Assembly (NCBI GenBank): GCA_947846985.1
Contig: CANTUZ010000001.1
Coordinates: 171,936,091-172,000,090 of the forward strand
DNA from: Fratercula arctica
Lineage: Eukaryota; Chordata; Aves; Charadriiformes; Alcidae
Length of the DNA: 64,000 nt
Direction: 5' to 3'
Numbering within the stretch: position 1 is the stretch's first letter; the number at the start of each line of letters is the position of its first letter. This document shows, in pieces, positions 1 to 11,030 of this stretch. A program made the position numbers and the translations under genes. The notes under the pieces were generated by a model. That model saw nothing but the letters and a program-made list of their open reading frames with translations. It did no database searches and had not been told where the DNA came from.

Positions 1-3000
1 AGTATAACAACTATTTACTTGCAGCCTCGAAAACAGACCTACTTCTGTATGTAGGCCCAATATGAGGCAGCATTTGCTGGTCAAGCTTTTTCAAGGGTTT
101 CACCCTCTTCTTAAAGCCAACTCCACTCCTCATTCTGTTTAACAGACCTTTAGAAGCCATTAGTCTAAGAAATATATTGTTAATGGGGTAAGTGCTAACA
201 CAACTCAGGCATAAATGGGAAACAGTCTTGTTCAAAGACTTCATCATATTGCTCTAATTTTGGTTTTGTGAATGAGTGGTCAAAGATTCAGTGTTTCCAG
301 GATAAGCACAGTGTCTGATTCAGTGTTCTCAAAAAAACAACTGAAACAGAAGAGCTGGGTACCAGGTCTTGTCAAAAAAAGCATTTAAAAAATAATCCAG
401 AAATACTTCCCCCCTGCTCCCAAGTACCCCGATCATCTTTTGCCTTCTCATTTTATCCTTACAGTTTTGAAATTACTAGAAAGGAAACAGCTGAGGAATG
501 CTGCCGCTCTTATGCCATGCTTTCCATTGACTGTCATTTCAGGAATGCATATAGGAAAGTAAAGCAGCTTGGAATGTCTCCACCCATCCAGCAGCATCAG
601 AAGCTGCCCAGTTTACCGATAGCTCCACTGCTTTGCAGCTGCATTCCAGTTTGCGGTTTTACAGTTACCCGGATCAGTGAAGAGAAAGATATATCATTAA
701 GCACCAATATAACATTTGTTAGGTAAATGTCCTCATACATTGCATGTCCCATATCCATACACTCTATATTGATACTACATTACGGCAGTAACAAGGAGTA
801 ATCAACAATTTCTTGGTTGCAGGAGTCCCAGAAGGCTGTACTCATGCTATAGTTGTCCTAATCTACCACCACATTCCTTTCAGAGCGTATAGAGCATATT
901 AGTTTATCTAAGTCTAGCCCATCTGAATATATTCTTGCATAAAATTTAAGTATTTGCGAGAACACATGCATGTTCCTCAACTCCACATCCTGTCAGCCCA
1001 GCCTCAGGAGTCACAACTACATAGAAAGAGGCAAGCAATTTGATGGACTCTCAATTTTTTAGAATATTTCAGTAAGTGTCGTACTAGTCCAAGTAACAAC
1101 TTTGAGAAAGAGAGCGAGAGTATGAGCAAAGGCATAAACAAGTGAAGAACTGGCCAAGAGCCTGTCAAACCATCTGTTCCAACTAAAATTTAGCATATAC
1201 CCTGAAGGCTGCAATACAGGCCCTCAGCTAGAAGACCTAAGCTGTATCTCTACTAACGATTTATACTGATAGCTTCTGTCTCCTAGCTTCAGATTTAGCT
1301 AATAAACGGAAATCTAGTAATTTGGTAAAAAAATAACATGCTTGCTACAATGCCAAGATCAAAAAGGCCTCAAATCAAACCTGTTCACATCAGTTCTATT
1401 CATACATACAAGAGCACATCTCATCTACTCTTACAAGGTGCTTTTGATGATTTATCATGAAAAAGTGTTCTAACAATACCAACAATATGTCAGAATACAT
1501 AGAAAACCATAGATAAAGCTTTAATGTAAAAGCGGCATTAATGCTACAGTGAAAATTCATAGCTACAGACCAGCAGAAATTGTCCCTGAACATTAGCATC
1601 AGTGAATACTGAAGCCCCACCAGCTGAATTCATCCTTACGTTGAAGGTAGAACTCTTCCTCCATGACTAGGTAAGTTTAAGCAAGCCGTCAATTACACTA
1701 ACACAGAAACTTGCTTTAAATACTTAAAATAACTACTATATGCTAGAATTTGCTCAGGTTGTTCTATTTGAGCACAAGAAATATCCCCAGTCATGAAAAT
1801 TGCTGTGTAACCAGACAGAAATCCCAGGTTCAAACTTGACAGACCATGAAGAGGCCAAGAGACACTTGGAGAGAATAAATGTAAAAAGGTGAAAAGATTG
1901 TTACTTGTTTCTTTTATAAAACACCAAGCAGAACACAATTCTTTTGAATGCAGCATTTAAATTTCCACTCTTAAAGTATATTATGAAGAATCACATCTTT
2001 TTTTCCTCTTCCGGCCTCCATTTCAGAGGGTGAAAAAAAATAAATCTTAGATGACAAGATCAGTAGGAAGCTAACAAGTACTTACTGTAGAATCTGAACC
2101 TAGTTACTGTAACTATGGAGAGAAAGATCTATGGCCCACACAAGTACCAACTCCTATTACAAAGGGGATTTTAAACAAATATGCCTCTGTAGTCTAACTA
2201 CTGAGTGAAGTCAGTCAACATTACACTTATTTCAGGACTCATTTTCTCTGTGCTTTGTTGTACAGATAGAGAATTAAAAAAAATTAAAAAGATTAAAAAA
2301 ACAGGATAACATAATACAAGCTGAGCAAACAACTCCAAAATTCTCAATTGTATATCATCTACAATAAAAGTATCAGGGGGTTCGGTGGATGGGAGGTTGT
2401 TTGCCCTCCAAACACTGAGGTTTAGGCACCAGGTTCGTAACAGAGTACAAACTTCTCTTACAAAAGGAAGTTCTCTTACTTGACAGTCTTGAAAAATTAA
2501 CAGGTTTACCATACACACCAGTATTTTCACTTTCCAAGAGAGGCAGTGCAGAAGTCATAGCTAGGAGGTTACCAAGATAGCTTTGAGCTATTTCCATACC
2601 TTCCTTACCCTTGGTTGTTGGGTGCTGCTGCTATGATGCAAACACCCTAGAGATTTAAGACTGTAGCAACCTGTTCTTTGCTCTTATGACTTGACATGCT
2701 CCGCATGCTGTGGCCCCAGCTCAAATACATGACCTGTGTTATCATTCGTCAAAAAGGATCCCAACAGTGCAGCCTTAATGCCCTCTATCAAGTTCTAAGG
2801 CAAAGGGATCCAGTGCTGGTAGGTTTTATGTCCCTTTTTCCATCACCCCTTTCTGTTTGAAAGGATGTCGTAAGAAGGCCGACAGTTGATGTCAACTGTA
2901 AGGATACACTTCACCATATCAGGTACTATGAGCATGCCATAAGGAGTCCTGACAGAATTTTTCACATAAACTGTTGCAGAAACTCCCACAAAGGAAGGTA

Positions 3001-6000
3001 CTTCTTATCCAAGAAATAAATCCCATAGAACCAACAGGAAACACTGACAGCAGTAGCTGCCCTTAATCAGTCAGAAAGACTAAGGGTTCAGTGAAACACA
3101 CTTGTGAGGAGTTTCTCAGAATCTTTATTACTACTGAGGGATCAATGCAGCAGAGTCCTGCAGCAGTGGCATCAAATCAAGATTTCTATTTAACACTGCA
3201 TACTTCTATGCCTGCAAACTAATACATAACTATAGCGTGGGTAAAACAGTCTCACCTCCACATTCAAATAGTACTTGAGGAGTTGCAAAAAAACACTGAT
3301 AGTTGCAACAGAGAGACAGCCTTTGGAGAACTTTGCTTAATTAAACTGTACTTGCCCTGGACAAAAAAATGCACGTGAATCCTTCATTAAGGATAAGGAG
3401 CCTCTCTTCCTGTTCAGCCTTCACCAATGACAACATCTACAGTCCTCAAGGATCCCCATGCACAAACAGTCAAGACAATTTCCCTTACCTTACCTCCAAA
3501 GCAGTACCCTCCCCAGGAAGAAGCAAGATCAAGACAGCAGGACACACTCCTTTCATGCTATGTGGTAGAATCAGGCCACAGCACCCACCTTCCTCACCCA
3601 GAGAGAATGAGGCCGAAAACCAGGTTACCACACCTCCTAAATCTGAGCAGCCTCAAAGAAAAAAAAAGGGCAGCCAAAAAGGAGGCTGCATAAATTGTCA
3701 TACCTAACCACAGTCTAATCTCAGCTGCCTTCTTTATCAGGAGCAGGCAGGTACTCCGCAGCGCACACCCCGTGCTCCCAGGGGAGCAGCTTGCACAGGA
3801 AATCCAGCCTTCCAGGAAACTGGACACATCACAGTCCCTCCCCACCACAAGCAGCCTTCCCATGGCGCTGCCCAGAAAGGGTGGGCTCCTCTTTCCTGTA
3901 CAAAGCTCTATGTAACTTTTAAACAAACTACTTTCAGTCACTTAAGCAATAAATTCCAACTGGAGCTAGCAAACCAAGTCCCCTCTCACAGAGGGCAAGA
4001 AAAGAGAGGAAGAGAGTTTCCAAACTCTGAAGAAGGATAGGTCCTAAGCTTTCAGGATGACAGAATTGACTCCCACTTCGAATAAACATGCCCGCCCTAG
4101 AATGGACGACGTTTTATTAAAAAACATATGTACTCTCTTCTTAACATTATTTCAAAACATGCCACTTCTGCCCCTACTCTGCGGAAACTATTTATCTGTA
4201 AGGTCACAGCTCACCTTTGGGCTTGGTTTTTCTCTCAAGGTCTCCTTACATTCAACTGTTACGGCAGACTAAAAAAATTTGCACTATCTGTAAGTTATAT
4301 CTCATCCCGCGTGACAACTGTCTGGGAAGGCGATATTTAAAAACAATCAACTTCAACCTCCACTAGATTAACGGAACAGACATTTGATTGTAAATTTAAG
4401 GTCTAATTTAAAAGTAAGTTTTCTGGTCTTACAGACATATACACCCAATATGTATATAATGCAGGGTACTGCAGCAGAATACATACTGCCCTGCTGCAAC
4501 ATTCTACATTGCATGTATCTCCCATACATAGAAAAATGGTATACCCAGTTTTGTCCTTTGTGCTGAAGGCCTAACCTGAACATATGCTAAAACAAGTTCC
4601 TAAGGAGAATGACATTTGAACCCAACATTACATACAGGAATAATGATCATCATCTAATGACAATTTTTTTCCCTTCTGCAATATTTTTAACTCAAATAAA
4701 TTTAATTGACACATCCTCAGATATGATGCACTCAAGTCCGATCATTTATGCGCACACAAATACAAAACAAAAATCACTCACTGGCAGTGTCAAGAGATGA
4801 AGAAAGTACCTGCATATATACTCTCCCCATTCCTCCCCTGAGCTATGAAGCCAACTGTAATTTTTTCTTTCCCATATGCATTAAGAGAAACAATTCTACA
4901 TAAAGCTTTCTGATGGTGATGGCATTCTACCCCACTGATACAGGAGAAGTCCAGCTAATGGCTTTAGTAACAAAGCTTGATGCTCCATTGAAGACCAGAT
5001 CTGAAGTTCACCAGAATTTCAGGATTAATGCGTTTCCCTCAGCACTTCCAACTACTTGGGCGGTGGAAAACACAGCTTAAATCTCTTCCTGTAACTGTCA
5101 TGTCTAGCAGGAAAAACAAAGGCTGAATAGTATATTAAACATTTAATTCTATGGCTATTTCAGACACATGCATTTGTTCTTAATAACCACAAAAAAAATA
5201 GTTAGGTGCAAGACAAAAAGGACGTAACACAAAAGAGGTAGGGTCACTTTATGTTTGCTGAGGTAAATTTATTCCTGTGAAACAGTAAAGTCTACATGGG
5301 ATCTGACAGACAACACACAAAAACCCAACAACCAAACAAACAAAAAACCACAAAGCAACAGCAAACCAGAGCAGTCTTAAACACAACAACATGGACTTCG
5401 ACACAATTGACATCTGTCAGTCAAAGCTGTCAGGAAGAGTGACAAGTTTTTGAAGAGTTTCCTTTAGGAACAGATACAGCTTTGTTCCATGCCACAGACA
5501 AATCTGATTAACTGAATTTATGTTATCGACTGCATCGTATATGATCTGCACCTTTTATATGCCATATTAGAGGACAATAGGATTTATTGATAATAACAAA
5601 GTGAAACCACCCAGAGTTGGCCATGGGCAGGGGTTTGTTATATGCCTTTTTTTTTTTTTATAATAGTAACCCGTGACATTAATTTACTGGACTGCCTCAA
5701 GAGGATTATAACTTCACAATTGATCTCCTTATTTGCTTTCAATATCATAAAACCAGAAAAGGCTCTTCAGTATCACTAGAGGAGTTGGGGGGCGGAAGGG
5801 GAGGAGGAGAGTGAGCAAGAGTTTTAGCACCTCTGTTCCTTTAGACTTTGCCCTTCTAAACTGCAAGCTGACTACAGGTAAAAAGAAGGGGAGCATAAAC
5901 TCGGAACGATCTCTATGAAAGCTCTGTTGTATACAGCATCAAAGACTTTTTGAAAAGGCCATCTGGACTTCATGGAGAGATACAACATCATTCATCTCCT

Positions 6001-6592
6001 ATTCTAAGAAGAGTTAAACCAAACGTCATCCTTTCCTACCAATCACTGGAGTACACTAACTTGCAGACCCAATGATCTAACCAGTTAAGGTATGACTTCT
6101 AATACAGAGCACTCCTGGAAGCATGAAGCAATCATAACTTGATTAGAGAAGGATAAATACATAAAACCTCGCTACTGCATGACAGGCAGGGTAGCCTGAA
6201 GTCAGGTAACTGTGCTGCAGTAACATGCTGACAGGCTTAACCACAACACACGTTCATTCTTCCAGTTCAGTTCACAACTGAAAGTAAACCGATACCCTTT
6301 GCAGGGCAGCAAGAGAAACTTCAACACAGGAAACAGAGCAAAGAGTAGTAGAAATTTACATCTTATGTTCAGGAGGAGAGGATTTTATCCACTACTATGG
6401 AGTGACTTAGGTATTTGTAAAGCCTCACATCCGTGAAAAAATCTATACAGGACGGATAAAACACATTAAACAAAAATGAGGTGGTGAATTTAAGAAAACT
6501 GTATAACAACAATGTCCTAATTACCTCACCTAGCTATTTTGGGAAGATTTCTACTTGTTCAACCTACATCTCATCATCATTTCACCCACCCA

Positions 6593-6603
6593 CCCCCCCC
6601 CCC
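6593..6603 (+). repeat. C11 homopolymer
   Basis: A run of eleven C after CCCACCCACC within PPP1R12A intron 1. Confidence 0.85.
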
Positions 6604-7385
6604 AACTACTGAACAACTCCCAAACTTGAGAAGAAGCAGCTAGCCTGTCAAAGATCATTTTCCTGCCTTTTGGATATCCAGCAAATTAAAAATTGTGTGG
6701 AAGCTTTTGGCCTTCTAGAGAAACAAAAACTATTCAGGCAAACCCGCATTATCTCCGGATTGCCACAGCCTTTCCTTATTTGGCTAACGTTTTGAGATTC
6801 CAATCAGACTGCTATGAAGTTCAACATGCACAAAGCATCCATTTTGAGGAAACTTCACAGCCAGTTTCCCTTCCATCCCCCCCCCCACCTCTGCCCCAAG
6901 TGAAAGTTATCTCCCTGAGCACCAACCCCCCCCTCCCACATACCCACACCAGAACAAAGCAATATGGATTCGGGTTTGGTTTCTTTTTTTTTTTTTACTG
7001 CTCTCCAAGGCAGGAAAGAAAGCTGGAAGAGCCCTGCTCCCCATAAAGTTCGGCTTTCACACTGCGGCAGAAGCCATTGCTAAAGAAAGCGAGCAGCCTG
7101 TTATTGATACACGCTTCTATATTAGGAACAAAACACTGGTTCCCCTTAGAAACCGGGGAGAAATAGATGATCCCTCTCTCCGCCCGCACACACACACAGG
7201 AGCGGGGTTTAATCGGCTCAGTCGCTGCGACACCGGGGAGACGGGGACAGCGGGAAACTGCTACCGGGACCCCGGGCCGGGGGAAGCGCCCCCCGGGGCC
7301 CGCCCGCCTCCTCACCTGCCTGCCGCCACCCCTCCGCCGGGGGGCACCTGCCCCGGCCCCCCGGGGCTCCCCCTGTCGCCCGCCG

Positions 7386-7400
7386 CCCCCCCCCCCCCCC
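7386..7400 (+). repeat. C15 homopolymer at the start of intron 1
   Basis: Fifteen consecutive C on the plus strand, so G15 in the PPP1R12A transcript sense, about 440 bases into intron 1. Other C runs follow at 7734-7745 and 7789-7801. The non-template strand could form a G-quadruplex. Confidence 0.9.
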
Positions 7401-7838
7401 GGAGGGAGGCGCTGCCCACAGGGGAAACCAGGCGAGCGGGGAAAGCGAAAGAGGGTCACCGGCACCTCCTCCTCCCCGACGAGGGAGAGGCCCGGCCGCC
7501 CCCTTTCCGACCCTCGGCCTGAGGGGAAGGGGGCGCAGCCCCTCGCCCCCTCCAGCAGCCGGCCCGGGCCGCTCCCCTGCCACCCCCGAGCCTGACTGCG
7601 GTGGCCGCCGCCTCCCGCCCTGCGCTCCCGGCCCCTCCCCGCCCCGGCGGAGGAGAGAGCAGCCGCCTCCGGCTCCTTCCTCCTCCACCTCCTCCTCCTC
7701 CCGGGGGTGCGCTTCGCCGGCCGGCCTCGCCTCCCCCCCGCCCCCCACTTCCCTGCCTGCCCAAGCCCCGGCCCCACCGCCGAGCTTCCCCCCCACCCCC
7801 CTCCGTCCCCGGGCCGGCGGGAACGGCTCCGCACCGAC

Positions 7839-8075
7839 CTGGTGGAGCGCGGTGAGCCCGTCCACATTGGCGTAGTTGATGTCGGCGCCCCGCTCCAGCA
7901 GCCGCAGCACCTCCTCGGTGTCCCCGCTGGAGCAGGCGGCCAGGAAGACGGCGCCGTCGTCGAACTTCACCTTGGTCTTTTTGCGCTTGACCACGGGCGG
8001 CTCCAGGTCGGTCTCGGAGCCGATCCAGCGCTTCAGCTGCTCGTTCCGCTTCTGCTTGGCGTCCGCCATCTTCAT
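7839..8075 (-). CDS. PPP1R12A: PPP1R12A (MYPT1/M130) coding exon 1, partial gene
   Basis: This exon encodes residues 1-79 of the myosin phosphatase targeting subunit, which holds the PP1 delta catalytic subunit and directs it to phosphorylated myosin light chain. Seen: start MKMADAKQKRNEQ; RNEQLKRW at residues 10-17 is the MyPhoNE PP1-binding motif; KVKF at 35-38 is the RVxF-type docking motif; the first ankyrin repeat starts near residue 39 and runs through GADINYANVDGLTALHQ. The exon ends after the Gln codon CAG at 7839 and the intron opens with GT at 7838-7837, the exon 1 boundary expected for this family. An in-frame TAG at 8105-8103 closes the frame upstream, so the start is inside this exon. 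The remaining exons lie to the left, outside the window. Residues that differ from human match my memory of chicken M130. Identification is firm; the species is inferred. Confidence 0.97.
8061..8072 (-). promoter_or_regulatory. YY1-type motif overlapping the start codons
   Basis: On the minus strand AAGATGGCGGAC spans codons 2-5 of PPP1R12A. It matches the YY1 consensus AAGATGGCGGC at all but the last position. YY1 sites of this form commonly sit just downstream of the transcription start and overlap the initiator codon. The motif contains the second ATG (Met3). Confidence 0.6.
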
Positions 8076-8170
8076 ACCCTGCTCCTGCCGGGCCCCCTTT
8101 CGCTACCGCCGCGCCGAGGATAGACTATATACCGCCAGTATCCCACAGCGCACCGCGGCCCGCACTCGCC

Positions 8171-8193
8171 CTCGCTCGCTCGCTCGCTCGCTC
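8171..8193 (+). repeat. (CTCG)n microsatellite in the promoter
   Basis: There are five CTCG units plus CTC, a pure tetranucleotide tract rich in CpG, in the probable leader or core promoter of PPP1R12A. It is likely to vary in length between individuals. Confidence 0.9.
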
Positions 8194-8233
8194 ACCCACC
8201 CAGGCGGAGGGCGCAGGGCGGGAGGGAAGCGGA

Positions 8234-8243
8234 GGGGCGGGGC
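8234..8243 (+). promoter_or_regulatory. GC box (Sp/KLF site)
   Basis: GGGGCGGGGC is a full Sp1/KLF consensus, about 160 bases upstream of the PPP1R12A start codon and within the CpG island. Confidence 0.6.
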
Positions 8244-8274
8244 GGCGGCGGCGGCCTCGGCCTCCTTAGCATAA

Positions 8275-8284
8275 TCCCGCGAGA
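8275..8284. promoter_or_regulatory. CGCGAGA element (BANP/ZBTB33-like)
   Basis: TCCCGCGAGA differs at one base from the palindromic TCTCGCGAGA element of CpG-island promoters, bound by BANP and linked to ZBTB33. It lies about 200 bases upstream of the start codon, between two GC boxes. Binding is inferred from the motif only. Confidence 0.4.
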
Positions 8285-8301
8285 TTCCCCGGCGGCGGGG
8301 A

Positions 8302-8310
8302 GGGGCGGGG
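8302..8310 (+). promoter_or_regulatory. GC box (Sp/KLF site)
   Basis: GGGGCGGGG is a second GC box, just upstream of the CGCGAGA element. Confidence 0.55.
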
Positions 8311-8954
8311 GGCACGGATGCGGGAGGGCAGGAGGGAGGAGTAATGCCGCTGCCGTCGATGTTGTGTGAGTGGGGCGAGGCCGGCTCGGTTTGCCTCACG
8401 CCGGGCCCGTGAGTTCAAGAGTTCAGCCGAAGAGTCACCATTTTCTCCCCGTCCCCGCCCGGGGCGGAAATGCCCACACAGCGCCCGCTGCCTGCCTGGG
8501 CCTTCTCCCGCCGCTGCGGCCGCCTGGGTCTGCCCGCGGGGCTGGGGAAACGAGCTGGGAAAGCGAGGAGGGCCTTCCCCGTAAAACGGCCGTCACCGAA
8601 GGGTGACCGGCCATACATGTCTCCAGAACGAAGTGTGCGGGGAGGGGGAGCGGGACGGTTATTGGGGCGCCTGGTCTAGGCCCAAACCCCAAAGCCTTCG
8701 GGCCTGCGGCTCCTGGGGGCTTCTGCGGCAGGAAGCTGGGTGCCCCTCCACCTCTATGGGGCAGCCTGGCTACAGGTGCTGCTGTTCCTGCCAGCCGCCT
8801 CTGTGTTACACGCACCAGCATCAGCCTTTCTGCCTGCAAACAGGGAAAGAAGGAAAGAAATGGGGTGACTTGGCAGGGACCCCCTGTTTTGGGAGGTTAG
8901 ACATGTCTGCTGTAGGGCAGCTTGCTGTACAAAAGCCCCATCTTCATTTGCCCT

Positions 8955-9029
8955 GATGCTTCTGCGTGACACTGGACCAATCCCTGTGCTTACTGTCCGT
9001 TTTACTTAACATCCGTTATCTGAAAACCT
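8955..9029 (-). repeat. Possible decayed MIR fragment
   Basis: The plus strand reads like a degraded reverse MIR core: a tgtgacc..ggacaa..ctgtgc..cttac..atctg succession similar to the familiar antisense string around the conserved CORE-SINE region. Several indels are needed, so this is a suggestion only. Confidence 0.3.
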
Positions 9030-11010
9030 GCGGTAGCACATGTATCTTTTCTGTTGGGGAAAAAACCTAAGTAGTTACAAAGTATACAGCATTTGAAGAT
9101 ACAAAGACTAAAATGTATTTGTTCGGAGTTGTGACTTCTAGGAACCAAGCTATTATATGTAGTAAATTTTTTTCCATGCATAGCATGTTTTCTTTAGCTA
9201 AAAGCAATATGTATTTTGTTTTAAATTGAATTGTCTCTGGGGATAAATGTGGTTTAAACTTACTGGAAAAAAAGTTTTATTTTCAACTAATTATAGGAAA
9301 CAAAGTGTAGTTTGAGAGGGTCACCAAACCTCATACACTACAAATTTTGCATGGTTTGTTCTTTTCTAATTATAATGTCTCCTTCTTACAGTGAGCAGTC
9401 TCACAGCCTACTCAGGCTTCTTATTTCCATTTTTATTGATAAAAATGTCAGCATCATTTCGCAACAAGTAGTAGTCATCAGGTATCTGCAGCAATGTGTT
9501 GTTCTTAATGTCGTGCAGACAGATTTTCGTATGGAGATGCTTGCACAGTATCCATCAGAGTTACTCATACAGCAATGCATGACATACAGTGAGTGCCCTG
9601 AGAATGGGCAGGCGCCATGGGATTGTGAACAAAAGACGACCTCTTGTAGTCAAGATGAAAGATTTGCTGTGTAAGTAGGTGGATGAACAATTACCCAACC
9701 CCTAATTTATACCTTCCCATTGACAGCCTGTGTGACTATCCAGAGGTACAGTTTAGGGTCCTGGGTTTGAAAGTATGGCTGACCGCATAATGCACTTCAG
9801 AAGCAGTTTTTGCAGTGTTTATTACTCACAGGGGTGGCTGAGTTGTGCTTTGGCATAGCGCTGGTACCATCAGCCCAGTGTGGACAGTTAGCAGCCCAGA
9901 GCTTGGCTGCATCAACTGAATCAAGTCTAAGGAGGAGATCTGTGCAGTCCCCAGCTGCCTGCTGTGGCCTTGTCCTTGTGGGCAAACTTCCTTGGGGACA
10001 GACTCTCAATCCAGTGCCATTTCCTAAGGAGCTGGAAACTATAGCCCAGAAAAAGATGACACAAGAAAAAGTTGAGTCCTCCTTTCCAAGATGTCTCTGA
10101 TATTTTACACGTACCCTCCCCAAGACGCTGCTGCTCTCTTTCCTTCTCTCAGTTGTCTGTCTGAAAATTTGACTCTTCAGAGAAACCACATAGCTGCAGA
10201 ATGTAATACACTGGTTTCAGCAAGCAATATTTAAATCAAGTGCTTTATCGCAAAGTAATTCTAGGCAAATTGATAGACGCTTACGCAAAATGCCCTCTCT
10301 TAGGAATTTCATTGTCATGGAGCATTTTTTTAGGTTTTCATCAGGAGAGGGGACTCCAGTCCCTCTCCTTAACTTCATTCCTTTAGCTCAGCTTTTTATT
10401 TCTGGTCATGGATCCTCCTTTATCTCTTGTCAGCTCATTCTCCTTAGCTTGCTAGCGAAACGCAGAGGTTCTCCAGCCCAGAAAGCACATCTCTTTCTGT
10501 TCTTATGTATCTTACAGTCTGTTTTTAAAGACCAGATGTAATACCTTCATTTTGTTCCTTTCTCCAAGGCATTTTTTCACTGATTCAGCGCCACCTTTTC
10601 AGAGGACTTCGGCAAATATCTTTTCTTACTCTGCAACTGTTTGTATATTCTACATTCTTGACTTTATTTTTCCTTGACTTTTTCATTTTCATTTTTTTGG
10701 GTTGCACCTCATTTGGGAGTTATGTTGTGTTTGAAGCTTTTTACAGACCCCATGGGCAATGTATGATTCATTCATGTGCAGGCAGCTGAAATTCTGTTAT
10801 TCCATATATATGGGGTTTATATGCCTTTTCCAGAGAGCTGTGTGCTCTACAGTAAGTTATATGTGGTCCTTGAATGTGATCTAGCAAAGCATGTGGTCTT
10901 CCTTAAGCAAAAAGTAGAGCTGTCATTCATGTAAACTGGTTAATCTCTGCAATTGTTCACATTTTCAGTATTCAACAAAATTCAGAACAAGAAGGGAATA
11001 ATGATAAGAG

Positions 11011-11030
11011 GAATAATAATAATAATAATT
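11011..11030 (+). repeat. (AAT)n microsatellite
   Basis: About six AAT units in an AT-rich intergenic stretch. Confidence 0.8.

Larger units (their letters stand above)
1..7838 (-). other. PPP1R12A: PPP1R12A intron 1, 5' portion
   Basis: This is the region downstream of exon 1 in the direction of transcription, starting with the donor CAG|GTCGGT at 7838. The first 700 bases or so (7150-7838) are still CpG island; the rest is AT-rich with no further exon that I can support. The second ankyrin exon of MYPT1 (beginning A-C-I-D-D-N in the family) was looked for and is not here. Short tracts include a C run at 6593-6603, T runs near 5648 and 6986 and a purine-rich patch near 5780-5815. No recognisable transposon was found. 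The open frames of 60-117 codons here have no family resemblance and no supporting splice context. Confidence 0.9.
8076..8272 (-). other. PPP1R12A: Likely PPP1R12A 5' UTR / core promoter zone
   Basis: This stretch lies immediately upstream of the start codon. An in-frame stop (TAG, 8105-8103) precedes the start. If transcription begins upstream of 8272 the leader would contain a proline- and arginine-rich upstream ORF of 26 codons (ATG 8272-8270, stop TGA ending at 8192), out of frame with the main CDS. A TATATAG at 8131-8125 would place a start only about 25 bases before the ATG, shorter than I expect for this gene, so it may simply be leader sequence. Transcript data are needed to choose. 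Confidence 0.55.
7150..8620. promoter_or_regulatory. PPP1R12A: CpG island and promoter of PPP1R12A
   Basis: GC content and CpG density rise sharply here against AT-rich flanks. The island covers the start of intron 1, coding exon 1, the 5' UTR and the upstream promoter. It has at least two consensus GC boxes (8234-8243 and 8302-8310), a CGCGAGA element (8275-8284), a YY1-type motif over the start codon and many CCGCC/GGCGG repeats. There is no convincing TATA box at a usual distance, though TATATAG occurs on the minus strand at 8131-8125. This is the usual architecture of a broadly expressed housekeeping promoter. The exact transcription start is not visible; I expect it between about 8100 and 8300. 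The island extends some 300 bases upstream of that, so divergent transcription is possible. Confidence 0.9.

Noticed and set aside
1..7000. Second exon of PPP1R12A or an alternative first exon in the intron 1 part
   Set aside because: No frame encodes the next ankyrin repeat, and no open block with matching phase and splice sites was found.
6995..7867. 290-codon frame on the minus strand and several long plus-strand frames (7167-7595, 7601-7855, 7707-8123) in the CpG island
   Set aside because: GC-rich sequence has few stop codons. The translations are low-complexity Gly/Arg/Pro/Ala and overlap the true PPP1R12A frame or intron.
8125..8131. TATATAG as the PPP1R12A TATA box
   Set aside because: It would give a leader of only about 25 bases in a CpG-island gene, where TATA-less initiation is usual; the word may just be leader sequence.
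9797..10189. 130-codon minus-strand frame and the overlapping plus-strand frame
   Set aside because: The two frames mirror each other, neither resembles a known protein, and no promoter or splice signals support them.
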